Of a DNA stretch of 62,684 nucleotides, positions 18,078 to 26,760 are shown piece by piece. The DNA is taken from NCBI GenBank assembly GCA_021810045.1, contig JAJZJR010000012.1, positions 1-62,684 of the forward strand. Reading direction: 5' to 3'. A model generated the notes under the pieces. That model ran no database searches, was not told where the DNA came from, and saw nothing but the letters and a program-made list of their open reading frames with translations. Both the position numbers and the translations under genes were made by a program. Numbering within the stretch: the stretch's first letter is position 1; every line of letters starts with the position of its first letter. This DNA comes from Thermoplasmata archaeon (GTDB lineage: Archaea; Thermoplasmatota; Thermoplasmata; Thermoplasmatales; Thermoplasmataceae).

Positions 18078-18893
18078 TCATCTATAACCCCCACTCCGGT
18101 TCCTGGATGCAATATTTCCTCCCCCGACAAATCTTATGATTATTACAATGGCAAGTGAAAACAGGATCATAAGGGCAGAGGATGTTATGGCTACACCTGG
18201 ACCAAGGTAACCATAGGCCTGGAAGATTTCCACGGAAACGGTCTGGGCACCATTGAATGGATAGGTAAGGATATAGTTTGCAATGATGGCAACCGACCCG
18301 TATTCGCTCATGGCCCTGCTCATTGCTGTAAGGCTTGATGAGATGATTTCCCTGGAGGCGCCGGGAATAAGAACCGAATAGAGTACCCTTAACCTGGAGG
18401 CTCCAAGAGACATTGCAAAATTTTCAGGTTCAACAGGTGAGGAAGCGAATATGGATTGTGCGGATCTCAGGTAAATGGGCATGGCAACAAAGCTAAGTGC
18501 AATAACAAGTCCCTGGAATGTATTGAAAAGTCCGAAGCCAATTGAAATGAGGAACCTTCCAAGAGGAGTAAGGGGACTCCCCACAATTAAAAATGCAATT
18601 CCCACGATGGGATGGGGAATGGAGGCTGGAAGATCAGATACAGCCTCCCATACAGAGTGGGATTTCCTTGAAAGCTCATATGCAAGAGGCGTAAATACGA
18701 GAAAAATGACGAAAGCGGCAACTGCCGAGGATACAATAGTAACAGCAATGGATTCAAAAACAGTTCTGCTGAGACCTGCTGCAGAATGGAAAACAATGAA
18801 CCCGTAATAAAGGATGAAGATTATTGGAACTGCAGTAATGGCAACAGAAAAAATCGAAATGCCCCATACCCAGTCCTTGCCTTTCATGTCCAA
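18078..18893 (-). CDS. ABC transporter permease (ModB/WtpB-like)
   Basis: A 271-residue membrane protein with about six helices. The cytoplasmic EAA-like loop reads SLGASRLRVLYSVLIPGASR, and RAMSEYGSVAII is the segment conserved in sulfate/molybdate/tungstate permeases. It forms the channel for the oxyanion-type importer and would pair with the ATPase downstream. The order binding protein-permease-ATPase is kept, with 12 nt between binding protein and permease. Confidence 0.9.
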   Translation of the reverse strand: MDMKGKDWVWGISIFSVAITAVPIIFILYYGFIVFHSAAGLSRTVFESIAVTIVSSAVAAFVIFLVFTPLAYELSRKSHSVWEAVSDLPASIPHPIVGIAFLIVGSPLTPLGRFLISIGFGLFNTFQGLVIALSFVAMPIYLRSAQSIFASSPVEPENFAMSLGASRLRVLYSVLIPGASREIISSSLTAMSRAMSEYGSVAIIANYILTYPFNGAQTVSVEIFQAYGYLGPGVAITSSALMILFSLAIVIIIRFVGGGNIASRNRSGGYR

Positions 18894-18905
18894 TGCCCAG
18901 TGAAA

Positions 18906-19946
18906 CTAGATAGTTCCACCTGATGTAATTTTTCCCCGGCTAAGCAATGTTTCAATGGGGGACGGCACAGACGTATCGTTATACAGGACAGGCTTTACCA
19001 AGGGAGTAAGGCCGAAGGAAGCCATTTCATTGCTGTGTTCCACCACGTATACCGTGAAATTCAGTGAAGTCCCGTTCAGGACACCATTTCCTGCGAGGCT
19101 CGACACAAGCAGCAGTATGGGCGATCCCGAAGCGGCCCCACTGGCAGTATTGTAGGAAAAGCCGGAGTAAAAGGATGCCATGGATGCATTACCGAAGTTG
19201 GTGTAATTGGAAAGCTCAATAAACGGGAGATGTTCTGAAACAGCAACGGATCTGTAAATGAAAAGGAACTGGATATTTCCTGTTGTCAGCGGAGACACAA
19301 GTTCGGCCGCACTGGTGGAATTCCGGACTCCCTGGTTCTTCATGATTGCCGTGGTGTAATAGTTTTCATTGCCGGCATAAAGCTTACCCGCAATCTCCAG
19401 CGAAATCCATCCTCTAAGGCCGGCAGGGTCACTGCTCGGGTTTGAAATTCCAACCGTTACCTTCCCTGATGTAAGGTTGTTGTATGCCTGTGAATAATTG
19501 TGGGGGTTATTGTTTTCCAGTGCCGTTCCAAACTGATCCACTATGTTTTTTACAAGGGTCTTTTCTGTTAGGTTGGAATATTCACTTGTGTAGGCCAGAA
19601 CAAGCTGGTCTGAAGCAAAAGCCACCGCCCAGCCGGAATACCTGGGCCCAAGGTAGGACTTTTCGTAAGAGCTTCTGGAAACAGATATGAATGCATTGGC
19701 CGGATCACCCTGGCTTATCTCTCTCGCATCAGTGAATGAACCTCCTCCTTTTGCTTTCAGCACACTGGCCCCTGATGCATTATGATATCCTGAAAGAAGG
19801 TAGTTTGACTCAGCAACATACGCATCGGCCGAATAAACGATGAGTGGGTTGGAGTGATCAGAATGGTAGTAGCTGTAACCGGCATAAATGCCAACACCAA
19901 CAACCAGTACTGCCAGAACAATGACTCCTATCCGGCTGGTTTTCAT
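18906..19946 (-). CDS. ABC transporter substrate-binding protein (molybdate/tungstate-like)
   Basis: A 346-residue exported protein. The N-terminal RIGVIVLAVLVVGVGIYAGY is an uncleaved anchor or signal, followed by LIVYSADAYVAESNYLLSGY, equivalent to the start of ModA/WtpA binding lobes. VTVGISNPSSDPAGLRGW in the middle matches the conserved oxyanion-site region of that family, and many NxS/T sites suggest surface glycosylation. It captures the oxyanion outside the membrane. The specificity (molybdate versus tungstate) cannot be read with certainty. The divergent neighbour is a Tfx-type regulator. Confidence 0.88.
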   Translation of the reverse strand: MKTSRIGVIVLAVLVVGVGIYAGYSYYHSDHSNPLIVYSADAYVAESNYLLSGYHNASGASVLKAKGGGSFTDAREISQGDPANAFISVSRSSYEKSYLGPRYSGWAVAFASDQLVLAYTSEYSNLTEKTLVKNIVDQFGTALENNNPHNYSQAYNNLTSGKVTVGISNPSSDPAGLRGWISLEIAGKLYAGNENYYTTAIMKNQGVRNSTSAAELVSPLTTGNIQFLFIYRSVAVSEHLPFIELSNYTNFGNASMASFYSGFSYNTASGAASGSPILLLVSSLAGNGVLNGTSLNFTVYVVEHSNEMASFGLTPLVKPVLYNDTSVPSPIETLLSRGKITSGGTI

Positions 19947-19995
19947 ATGTTGCCCATAGAAAAATGCAATATAAATGGTTGTTTAATAATTGCAG

Positions 19996-20013
19996 AATGT
20001 AAACATTATTATT
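19996..20013. promoter_or_regulatory. candidate operator/TATA between importer and tfx-type gene
   Basis: The 89-bp divergent gap holds a short dyad AATGT-N2-ACATT (19996-20007) that runs into a T/A-rich TATA-like stretch (20006-20013) located about 26 nt before ATG 20036. This suggests a leaderless tfx-type gene and a site where its product could control both directions. The dyad is short; the call is tentative. Confidence 0.35.
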
Positions 20014-20035
20014 TTACCATAAGCTGTATCGTTTA

Positions 20036-20461
20036 ATGTCCGGGAGTGAAAACATTTCACGAAACCTTTTCCTTTCAACACGACAGATTCAGATAATGAA
20101 ACTGAGACAGGAAGGGTATTCCACTGAAAAAATAGCCAGGGAAATCGGAACAACAAGACAGAATGTTTCCATCCTGGAGAAGAGGGGTCACAGGAACCTT
20201 GAAAAGGCCATAAGGACACTGAATGCAGTCAGGGAACTGAAACTCTCCCACGAGATACGCATAGAGGGAAATATCCACGTTCTGGATGCTGTAAAGAAAA
20301 TCATACAGAACGCGGATGATTTAAGCATAAGGCTCAATGACAATCTTATTGGCATAATGACGCGGCTCAAGGTTGCTGTGGAAGGAGACCTTAAGAACGG
20401 CATAATCCAGAGGGACCTCAACATCCTTCTGTTTCATGATGGCAGTATCCAGTTCACCTGA
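20036..20461 (+). CDS. Tfx-family DNA-binding regulator
   Basis: A 141-residue protein with the Tfx helix-turn-helix: LSTRQIQIMKLRQEGYSTEK followed by IAREIGTTRQNVSILEKRG (residues 13-51). The C-terminal part (about 70-141) is a small alpha/beta domain, possibly ligand-sensing. Tfx was described as a regulator tied to molybdenum formylmethanofuran dehydrogenase in Methanothermobacter; related proteins sense tungstate or molybdate. Divergent placement beside a molybdate/tungstate-like importer supports the same role here. It overlaps the convergent MFS gene by 8 bp. Confidence 0.88.
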   Translation: MSGSENISRNLFLSTRQIQIMKLRQEGYSTEKIAREIGTTRQNVSILEKRGHRNLEKAIRTLNAVRELKLSHEIRIEGNIHVLDAVKKIIQNADDLSIRLNDNLIGIMTRLKVAVEGDLKNGIIQRDLNILLFHDGSIQFT

Positions 20462-21719
20462 ACCTGATCGTAGCTCCTGATGGGCTGCCTGGGGGCTTAA
20501 GCCTGAACAGCAGGGAATACAGGTGAAGCGGGGCTCTTCCTCTTACGTCCGGCTCCTTGAGTCTCAGGAAGAGCAGTGATGACAGGAATCTGCCCGTAAA
20601 TACAATGAGATAACCGTAAATCAAAGCCTCATAGAGTGGCAGGCCTGTCATGAGGTACGAAAGCAGGTAACCACCAGTAAGTGCACCTGCAAGGTATATT
20701 ATTCCGTTAAAGCCGTTTATTATGGAAAGGTATTCGGCCCTCTGCTTCTCAGGAACAATATCCAGTAAATATGAGTTCATGACAATGTTCTGTATTCCTC
20801 CCACAATGCCGCTGTAAACCTCAAGTATAACAAATTCAGGAAATGTTCTGGAAAATGCATAAAAAAGAGGAATACCGCTCAGAAGCAGCCTGTTAAGGAA
20901 GATCAATGGCGGTCTCTGGATCCTGTCGGTTACTTTTCCCAGGATGAACTGTACTGCTATGGTGGAACCAATGGAGGCAACCGTGAGGAATGCAACATCA
21001 GAGAGGTTGAAATTCATTACCAGGACCATGGTTATCGGGAACATTGGCCAGGCCAGTGACCAGAAAAATCCCTGGGTGTTCATGGCCATAAGGTATCGGA
21101 AAAACAGCCTGTCCTTCCTGATATTTTTCAGGGTTTTCAGGAGGCTCCCCACAACTTTGGTCGAATGCCTGCTTTCCCTTATCCTTACCATAAGGACGGC
21201 ACTGATGGCATAAGATCCTGCTGCAGCAAAAAAGGCAATGGATATATCTGAGTCAACATGTCCGCTGAAAAAGAAGGTCATTACCAGCAGTGAAACCAGT
21301 GTACCCACTGAGCTGAGATTGTTTATGAGTGCAAGAAAACGGCCTCTGACACTCGACTGGGTTTCATCTGCAATAAGTGAGAACCAGTTCACGGTTATCA
21401 TTGCAGAAAAGAATGAGACCAGACCGTAAACAACAATGAGACCAAAAGGTGTCTTCACTATGCCGAGGAAATACCACAGAAAAGCCAGTATGAGGCTTCC
21501 TGCAACAAGAAAAGGCCTTCTTGCCCCAACCTTGTCGCTGATTCTTCCCCAGAGTAGCTGCCCACCGTTTCCAAGTGCATTTGCCGCGGACTGGAGCCAT
21601 CCCATGTCTATGGCCGTGGATCCCAGAAACACTCCATAAACTCCAACGAAGGAGGAAGCAGCAACAGCACCCACTGCAATTACAATGGATCTCAATGTGA
21701 GGATTGTTTTGTTGAGCAT
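20454..21719 (-). CDS. major facilitator superfamily transporter
   Basis: A 421-residue MFS protein with about 12 helices. The motif A loop GRISDKVGARRPF (about residues 59-71) and its second-half counterpart GKVTDRIQRPPL are clear. It probably exports a drug or metabolite. Its C-terminus extends as a positively charged tail with prolines. It stands between two divergent/convergent units and has no obvious partner. Confidence 0.9.
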   Translation of the reverse strand: MLNKTILTLRSIVIAVGAVAASSFVGVYGVFLGSTAIDMGWLQSAANALGNGGQLLWGRISDKVGARRPFLVAGSLILAFLWYFLGIVKTPFGLIVVYGLVSFFSAMITVNWFSLIADETQSSVRGRFLALINNLSSVGTLVSLLVMTFFFSGHVDSDISIAFFAAAGSYAISAVLMVRIRESRHSTKVVGSLLKTLKNIRKDRLFFRYLMAMNTQGFFWSLAWPMFPITMVLVMNFNLSDVAFLTVASIGSTIAVQFILGKVTDRIQRPPLIFLNRLLLSGIPLFYAFSRTFPEFVILEVYSGIVGGIQNIVMNSYLLDIVPEKQRAEYLSIINGFNGIIYLAGALTGGYLLSYLMTGLPLYEALIYGYLIVFTGRFLSSLLFLRLKEPDVRGRAPLHLYSLLFRLKPPGSPSGATIRFR

Positions 21720-21819
21720 ATAGTCCAGGTCTGAATTTCAGGCAGATATCTCTTCATCAGATGAATCTTTCTTCTGTTCATTACAAAAAGGTTTTCCGGT
21801 AGGAGCGGAATACATATTC

Positions 21820-22734
21820 ATGAAAGCTCTGGTTCTTGGAGGTACGGGTTTTATAGGCAGGCGGCTGGTTGATCAGCTCCTTTCAGAAGGCAATGAAGTT
21901 ACGATGGTAACCTCAGGAAAATCGGCAAATCCCTTTGGAAAGAAAGTTTCAACCATAACGGCAGACAGGTTCAAAAGAGAAAGCCTGATGAAAGCATTTT
22001 CCGGAAATGCTTACTTCGACGTGACTTTCGACACCATTGGTTTCAGGTCCATGGACGTCAAGAACTCCCTGGATGCCCTCGAGGGAAGAACCGGGAAATA
22101 CGTATACATTTCCAGTGCAGCCGTATATACAGGAAACAAGGAAGAGGTAAGTGAGGATGATTTCGATCCGTCCAGGACCGACGACATTGAACCAGGGCAT
22201 GAAAAATCATACGGCGAGGGCAAGCAGCAATCAGAAGTATATATAGCAAAAAATTCAGGAATACCTTACGCAATGGTGCGGTATCCCATAGTCATAGGAT
22301 ACGATGACAGCACAATGAGGTTCCAGGATCATATTTCGCGAATCCTGAACGGTGAGGAATTCCATTTCATGGAACCGGAGGGAAGTAGGAATTACGTTTG
22401 GGTGGAAGATGCAGGACAATTCCTTGCATGGCTCGGTGAACCCGGGAATGATGGGATATACAATGCTGCCTCTCCAGACGCCTTTAAGGCAAGTGATTTC
22501 GTAAGGAAAATGGCAGACTCCATAGGAATGGAAGCCAAAATAGTTCATGGTTCAGAATATTCGGATTCAGGCTATGCATTTTCCAGCAGCAGGGTACTCA
22601 TCGTCAGGAAGGCAGAAGCAAAAGGTTTCAGCTTTCATGGTTCCAATGAATGGATCGGACCAGAGGCAAAAAAGGCAAGGGAATACGGAAACCTGTCACC
22701 AAACTCGTTCGGTTACTTTGGGGACCTGTTTTGA
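21820..22734 (+). CDS. NAD-dependent epimerase/dehydratase family protein
   Basis: A 304-residue atypical extended SDR. LGGTGFIGRRLVDQL (about residues 6-20) binds the cofactor, YVYISSAAVYTG gives the Ser region, and SYGEGKQQSE replaces the usual YxxxK (Tyr-Gly-Glu-Gly-Lys), so the catalytic pair is retained. RYPIVIGYDD and YVWVEDAGQF are typical of CSP41/isoflavone-reductase-like SDRs. Substrate unknown; a nucleotide sugar is possible. It may be co-transcribed with pdxA (34 nt gap), although a TATA-like TTTTTAAAT lies in that gap. Confidence 0.83.
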   Translation: MKALVLGGTGFIGRRLVDQLLSEGNEVTMVTSGKSANPFGKKVSTITADRFKRESLMKAFSGNAYFDVTFDTIGFRSMDVKNSLDALEGRTGKYVYISSAAVYTGNKEEVSEDDFDPSRTDDIEPGHEKSYGEGKQQSEVYIAKNSGIPYAMVRYPIVIGYDDSTMRFQDHISRILNGEEFHFMEPEGSRNYVWVEDAGQFLAWLGEPGNDGIYNAASPDAFKASDFVRKMADSIGMEAKIVHGSEYSDSGYAFSSSRVLIVRKAEAKGFSFHGSNEWIGPEAKKAREYGNLSPNSFGYFGDLF

Positions 22735-22768
22735 TGAAGTCATGAGGGACTTTTTAAATCAGTAGCAG

Positions 22769-23749
22769 ATGGGCATCAGCATGGGTCTCAAGGTAGGGGT
22801 AACCCTTGGCGATCCCGCCGGTATAGGTCCGGAGATCGTTGCAAAATCACTTCCACATCTGCTGGATTCCAGCAGTAAAATAACCCTCATTGGCAACTGG
22901 AGAAACTTTTTACATGTCCTCAGTGAGCTTGCCATAGGGGAAGAGATCTATTCCCGGTTCGACTTTGTAGACATAAAACCTGAATCCGGCGAAATCAACC
23001 CGGGAAAAGTTTCACCAGAGGCAGGCGAAATTGCATTAAGAAGTATAGAGAACGCCACAAGACTCGCAATGAAAGGGGAGCTCACAGGGATCTGCACAGC
23101 TCCAATAAACAAGGAGGCAATAATTCAGGCCGGTTCCAGATACATTGATCACACAGAAATGCTCAAGGCCCTCACTGGATCAGGTGACGTCACGACAGTC
23201 TTCGAAACCCGCAATCTCAGGATCCTTTTCCTGAGCAAACACCTGTCCCTGAAACAGGCAATTGAATCCATATCACAGGAATCGGTGAGGAAATATATCG
23301 GCCTCTCCAACTATGCACTTGGAATGCTTGGGGTTGAAAACAGGAAAATAGCTGTGGCCGCCCTTAATCCCCATGGGGGTGAAAACGGTCTTTTCGGGTC
23401 AGAAGAGACGGACATCATCAGGCCGGCTGTTGAAAAAGAAGCAGTACATTATGATGTCAGCGGTCCCTACCCGGCCGATTCCGTGTTTCACAGGGCAGCA
23501 GAGGGGGAATTCGGGATTGTACTATCCCTTTTTCATGATCAGGGTCACATAGCAGCCAAAATGTATGATTTCCACAGAACAGTGAGTATGAACATCGGAC
23601 TCCCATTCCTCAGGACATCGGTTGATCATGGGACAGCATTTGAAATAGCCGGAAAATGGACAGCCAACGAAACCAGCATGGTTGAAGCCATTGACAAGGC
23701 TTTGAGATACTCTGCAAAATACCGGGAAAACTATTCCGGAAAATCTTAG
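22769..23749 (+). CDS. pdxA: PdxA-family 4-phospho-hydroxythreonine / threonate dehydrogenase
   Basis: A 326-residue metal-dependent NAD dehydrogenase. GVTLGDPAGIGPEI (about residues 9-22), TAPINKEA, the metal His in YIDHTEML, AALNPHGGENG and LFHDQGHIAAKM are the family hallmarks. PdxA oxidises 4-phosphohydroxy-L-threonine in the DXP-dependent vitamin B6 route; the PdxA2 branch acts on D-threonate or D-erythronate 4-phosphate. Archaea normally make PLP with PdxS/PdxT, so the PdxA2-type role is more likely. A TATA-like element at 22750-22759 is spaced for a leaderless start near ATG 22769 or ATG 22781. Confidence 0.88.
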   Translation: MGISMGLKVGVTLGDPAGIGPEIVAKSLPHLLDSSSKITLIGNWRNFLHVLSELAIGEEIYSRFDFVDIKPESGEINPGKVSPEAGEIALRSIENATRLAMKGELTGICTAPINKEAIIQAGSRYIDHTEMLKALTGSGDVTTVFETRNLRILFLSKHLSLKQAIESISQESVRKYIGLSNYALGMLGVENRKIAVAALNPHGGENGLFGSEETDIIRPAVEKEAVHYDVSGPYPADSVFHRAAEGEFGIVLSLFHDQGHIAAKMYDFHRTVSMNIGLPFLRTSVDHGTAFEIAGKWTANETSMVEAIDKALRYSAKYRENYSGKS

Positions 23750-23793
23750 AATACAGTGTGTCAATGCGATGATGTTTCAGGCAGGATGAAAAA

Positions 23794-24573
23794 ATGAAGC
23801 ACGATAAAGGTGAAGGTTTTACAGGAAGAACAGGTAATTATTCCAGGAGCAGGCCGGACTATCCAGATGAGATTATCGATCACCTTGTGAAAGACAGGGT
23901 TATTGGCACGGGATCCCTCATTGCAGATATTGGTTCAGGAACCGGCAAGCTTTCCAGGCTGTTCCTTAAACATGGATTCAGCGTCATATGCGTAGAACCA
24001 AATCCCGAAATGAGGGAGCAGGCCAAACGTGACCTCATGGAATTCTCCAATGTTACCATAAATGATGCTACGGCAGAGAACACAGGTCTTCCTGACCACT
24101 CCGTGGATATTGTGGTTGCGGGACAGGCATTTCACTGGTTTGATCCTATGGCTGCAGGTAAGGAATTCCTGAGAATACTGAAACCCGGTGGGAAGGTGGC
24201 ATTGATCTGGAATGACAGGGTCCAGAACAGTGGGAGCTTCAATGAAGACTACGAAAGGATATGTTCCACATACAGCAATGGGTATCACAAATCCGGGAGC
24301 AGGAGCCTGGACAGGGAAGTAATCGGAGGATTCTTTGGGGGTAAAGAAAAGCTGTACCTGATGGAAAACAGCCAGAAACTGGATCTGAACGGTGTCATGG
24401 AAAGGTATTTCTCAGCATCCTATGCCATTGGCAGGGAAGACGCACAATTTAACACCCTGATTAAAGAGATTGAAAATGCCTATTCCAGGCACGAAAGGAA
24501 TGGATATGTTACCATAGAATACGAAACACGGCTTTTCCTTGGAATACCTAACGCCTATCCAGAAGATCCATAA
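23794..24573 (+). CDS. class I SAM-dependent methyltransferase
   Basis: A 259-residue methyltransferase. SAM motif I is IADIGSGTGKLSRLF (about residues 43-57), motif II has the acidic VEPNPEM, and AGQAFHWFD with LKPGGKVALIWNDR marks the Methyltransf_11/trans-aconitate-like group. The N-terminal YSRSRPDYPDEI is common in these small-molecule methyltransferases. Substrate unknown. It follows pdxA by 44 nt, and both may be on one transcript. Confidence 0.85.
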   Translation: MKHDKGEGFTGRTGNYSRSRPDYPDEIIDHLVKDRVIGTGSLIADIGSGTGKLSRLFLKHGFSVICVEPNPEMREQAKRDLMEFSNVTINDATAENTGLPDHSVDIVVAGQAFHWFDPMAAGKEFLRILKPGGKVALIWNDRVQNSGSFNEDYERICSTYSNGYHKSGSRSLDREVIGGFFGGKEKLYLMENSQKLDLNGVMERYFSASYAIGREDAQFNTLIKEIENAYSRHERNGYVTIEYETRLFLGIPNAYPEDP

Positions 24574-25029
24574 CATTCAGTTTTCCATGAAAGTCAAATT
24601 TCAATATTTCTTTCAACACAAAAATATATTTATTAAAAATAAGTCCATAATTTATGTGGGGCACCAATAAAAGGATCATTGCTGTTACCATTACAGTTCT
24701 TCTTGCCCTGACTTCCATTTCTGCAATGACAAGCATTGCACCAGGTCATACAAATGTCCACAGTGCCAGTACCAATACAGCTGCAAAAAAACTGTCACCG
24801 GAAAGCATGTCACCATCCAATATACATTACAATGTTACTTTCCTTGTTTCAGGACTTCCGTCCTATGTGATATGGGATGTTACCTTTAATGGCACCCAGA
24901 AAAATAATTATGTCAGATATGCACCAATTTATGCCAATAATATTTCATTCAATGCAACCGCAGGTCTCTACAATTATTCCATAAGCAGTTATGTCAACCT
25001 TGTTACAACTTACCATAGCCGAGCGTGAA

Positions 25030-25054
25030 ATCCCACACCATTTATGGGTGGGAT
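25030..25054 (+). repeat. left-end hairpin of the IS element
   Basis: ATCCCAC (25030-25036) pairs with GTGGGAT (25048-25054) across an 11-nt loop. It is the subterminal structure expected at the left end of IS200/IS605 elements. Confidence 0.65.
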
Positions 25055-25121
25055 GAAAGCGAGGCACATTGTTTAGAGGAATAAACGATTTTTAGTAAGA
25101 TGACTAAATAACTTAAATATA

Positions 25122-26342
25122 ATGTTGAGAGCCTACAGATACCGATTGTATCCTTCTGAAGATCAGAAGATGATGCTTGCAAAGCATTTCGGTAGCTGCA
25201 GGTTTGTGTGGAACTATTTTCTTGATCTTAATAACAGGCGTTATGCGGAGACCGGAAAAGGTTCATCATTCAAGCAGATGTGCAAGGAACTGACTCTACT
25301 GAAGAAAGAGGATGAATACCGGTGGCTCATGGAAGTTAATTCACAGAGCCTTCAACAGTCATTGCTCCATCTTGAAACAGCATACAGGAGATTCTTCAGG
25401 AAACTCGGAGAAGAACCCGTGTTCAAGGGAAAACACAAGAGAAAGTCCTTCACGGTAACACAGAGATTCAGCATTGAAGATAATCAACTGAACATTCCCA
25501 ATTTCAAAAAACCAATCAGGATGTTCAGGCACAGGGATTTCAACGGTCAGGTGAGAAGCATAACGATCTCACAGGAACCATCAGGGAAGTATCACGCTTC
25601 CATTCTGGTATACGAACAGGATCCTGATATTCAGCAGATGCCAGTCGCAGAGGAATCCGCCATAGGCATCGATATGGGAATCAATACCTTCGCAACTCTT
25701 TCTAACGGAATGCGGATACAGAAACCAAAACATATTGTACAGTCAGAAAAGAAACTGGTGAAGGCACAGAGGAGACTTTCACGGAAGAAGAAAGGATCAC
25801 ACAACAGAATGAAACAGCGTGTCAGGGTGGCACGCATACAGGAACACATGGCGAATCAGAGGAGGGATTTCCTCAACAGGGTATCCGATATCCTCACAAG
25901 GACATACGATACAATAGCCGTTGAGGATCTGAGCCTCAAAGATATGATGAATGGCAATCACCGCCGTGCAAAGGCAGTAGCCGATGCAGGATGGTATTCC
26001 TTTAAAATGATGCTGAAAACCAAGGCATCACAGAGGGGGAAGAACTTCACAGAGATAGGAAGGTACGAGCCATCCACGAAGATGTGTTCGTCCTGTGGCC
26101 ATGTGAAGTCGCAAATGAAGCTGACCGAGAGACGCTTCATCTGTGACATTTGTGGCTACACTAATGATCGTGATGTGAACGCAGCCATCAACATAAGAAG
26201 ATTCGCACTTATTTCGGAAGGAGTACCCACGGAGAGTGGGGAATTAACGCCTGTGGACAGACACACCTCTGCTCTGGAACTTCTCGCAAGGGAAGGGATC
26301 AGGGCAAGTGTACTGGTTGAAGCAGGAAGCCCACGGCTTTAG
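25122..26342 (+). CDS. tnpB: TnpB RNA-guided nuclease (IS605 OrfB)
   Basis: A full-length 406-residue TnpB. RuvC residues are all present: Asp in GIDMGINTFA (about residues 183-192), Glu in VEDLSLKDM (about 267), Asp in NDRDVNAAINI (about 349). A zinc ribbon CSSCG...CDICG lies at about 323-344. The N-terminal RAYRYRLYPSEDQKMML with SCRFVWNYFL is the usual opening. TnpB uses an RNA from the element's right end to cut DNA next to a TAM and so helps the element persist. The frame is unbroken and the motif set complete, so it is probably active. Confidence 0.95.
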   Translation: MLRAYRYRLYPSEDQKMMLAKHFGSCRFVWNYFLDLNNRRYAETGKGSSFKQMCKELTLLKKEDEYRWLMEVNSQSLQQSLLHLETAYRRFFRKLGEEPVFKGKHKRKSFTVTQRFSIEDNQLNIPNFKKPIRMFRHRDFNGQVRSITISQEPSGKYHASILVYEQDPDIQQMPVAEESAIGIDMGINTFATLSNGMRIQKPKHIVQSEKKLVKAQRRLSRKKKGSHNRMKQRVRVARIQEHMANQRRDFLNRVSDILTRTYDTIAVEDLSLKDMMNGNHRRAKAVADAGWYSFKMMLKTKASQRGKNFTEIGRYEPSTKMCSSCGHVKSQMKLTERRFICDICGYTNDRDVNAAINIRRFALISEGVPTESGELTPVDRHTSALELLAREGIRASVLVEAGSPRL

Positions 26343-26349
26343 TCGTGGG
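26330..26349 (+). repeat. right-end hairpin of the IS element (guide RNA scaffold)
   Basis: CCCACG (26330-26335) pairs with CGTGGG (26344-26349) around GCTTTAGT, overlapping the tnpB stop at 26340-26342. The same CCCAC/GTGGG stem occurs at the left end. Confidence 0.7.
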
Positions 26350-26760
26350 AGGATTTCACATCAATGGAACACATTACACAAATTTCACAGTTGCAATATC
26401 TGCTCAGGGAGGAAATTATGCAGTGATACTTTCTGTTAAGGGACTCAGCAAGGATCCAAACCTGTTATGGGTAATATCACCCTCTAAGTCTCCTCAGGGA
26501 ACGATTTTCGGCATAAACCGTAATGTTCTGGAACTCATCAGTGCAGTAGTTGTAGTTGCGGTTCTTGCAACAACGGTTTTTTCGCTGTACAGGAGAAAAA
26601 GACCTTGAATCGCAATCAACATGAATAGATGAGGGTTTCAAACCTCACCGGATTATATATATGCCCCATAGAAAGCACCAATTGATATGGGCACAGAACT
26701 GTCATAACCATTGCAGTACTGAGCAGGTGCAGTTTATATGGTATCAAATATTGTAGAAAA

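Larger units (their letters stand above)
25014..26359 (+). mobile_element. TnpB-only IS200/IS605-family element (IS1341-like)
   Basis: The element follows a TTAC tetranucleotide (25010-25013), the kind of target used by this family, and ends near GGATTTCAC (26351-26359). There are no terminal inverted repeats and no target duplication; instead each end has a short subterminal hairpin. Only tnpB is present; tnpA (HUH transposase) is missing, so movement would need TnpA in trans. The region from the end of tnpB to 26359 would correspond to the scaffold of the guide (omega) RNA, with the guide read from host DNA at 26360 onward. Boundaries are inferred from frame restoration. Confidence 0.78.
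24654..26608 (+). pseudogene. exported surface protein gene split by an IS200/IS605-type insertion
   Basis: The 5' part (24654-25013, 120 codons) begins with a signal peptide (IIAVTITVLLALTSISAMTS) and carries a beta-sandwich type segment YNVTFLVSGLPSYVIWDVTF, common in Thermoplasmatales surface proteins. The 3' part resumes in frame at 26360 (INGTHYTNFTV) and ends with a membrane anchor (LELISAVVVVAVLATTVFSL) and RRKRP. Removing 25014-26359 restores one frame of about 203 codons reading TTYINGTHYTNF across the join. The intact protein would be a cell-surface anchored glycoprotein. A TATA-like stretch lies just before the ATG. Confidence 0.8.
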
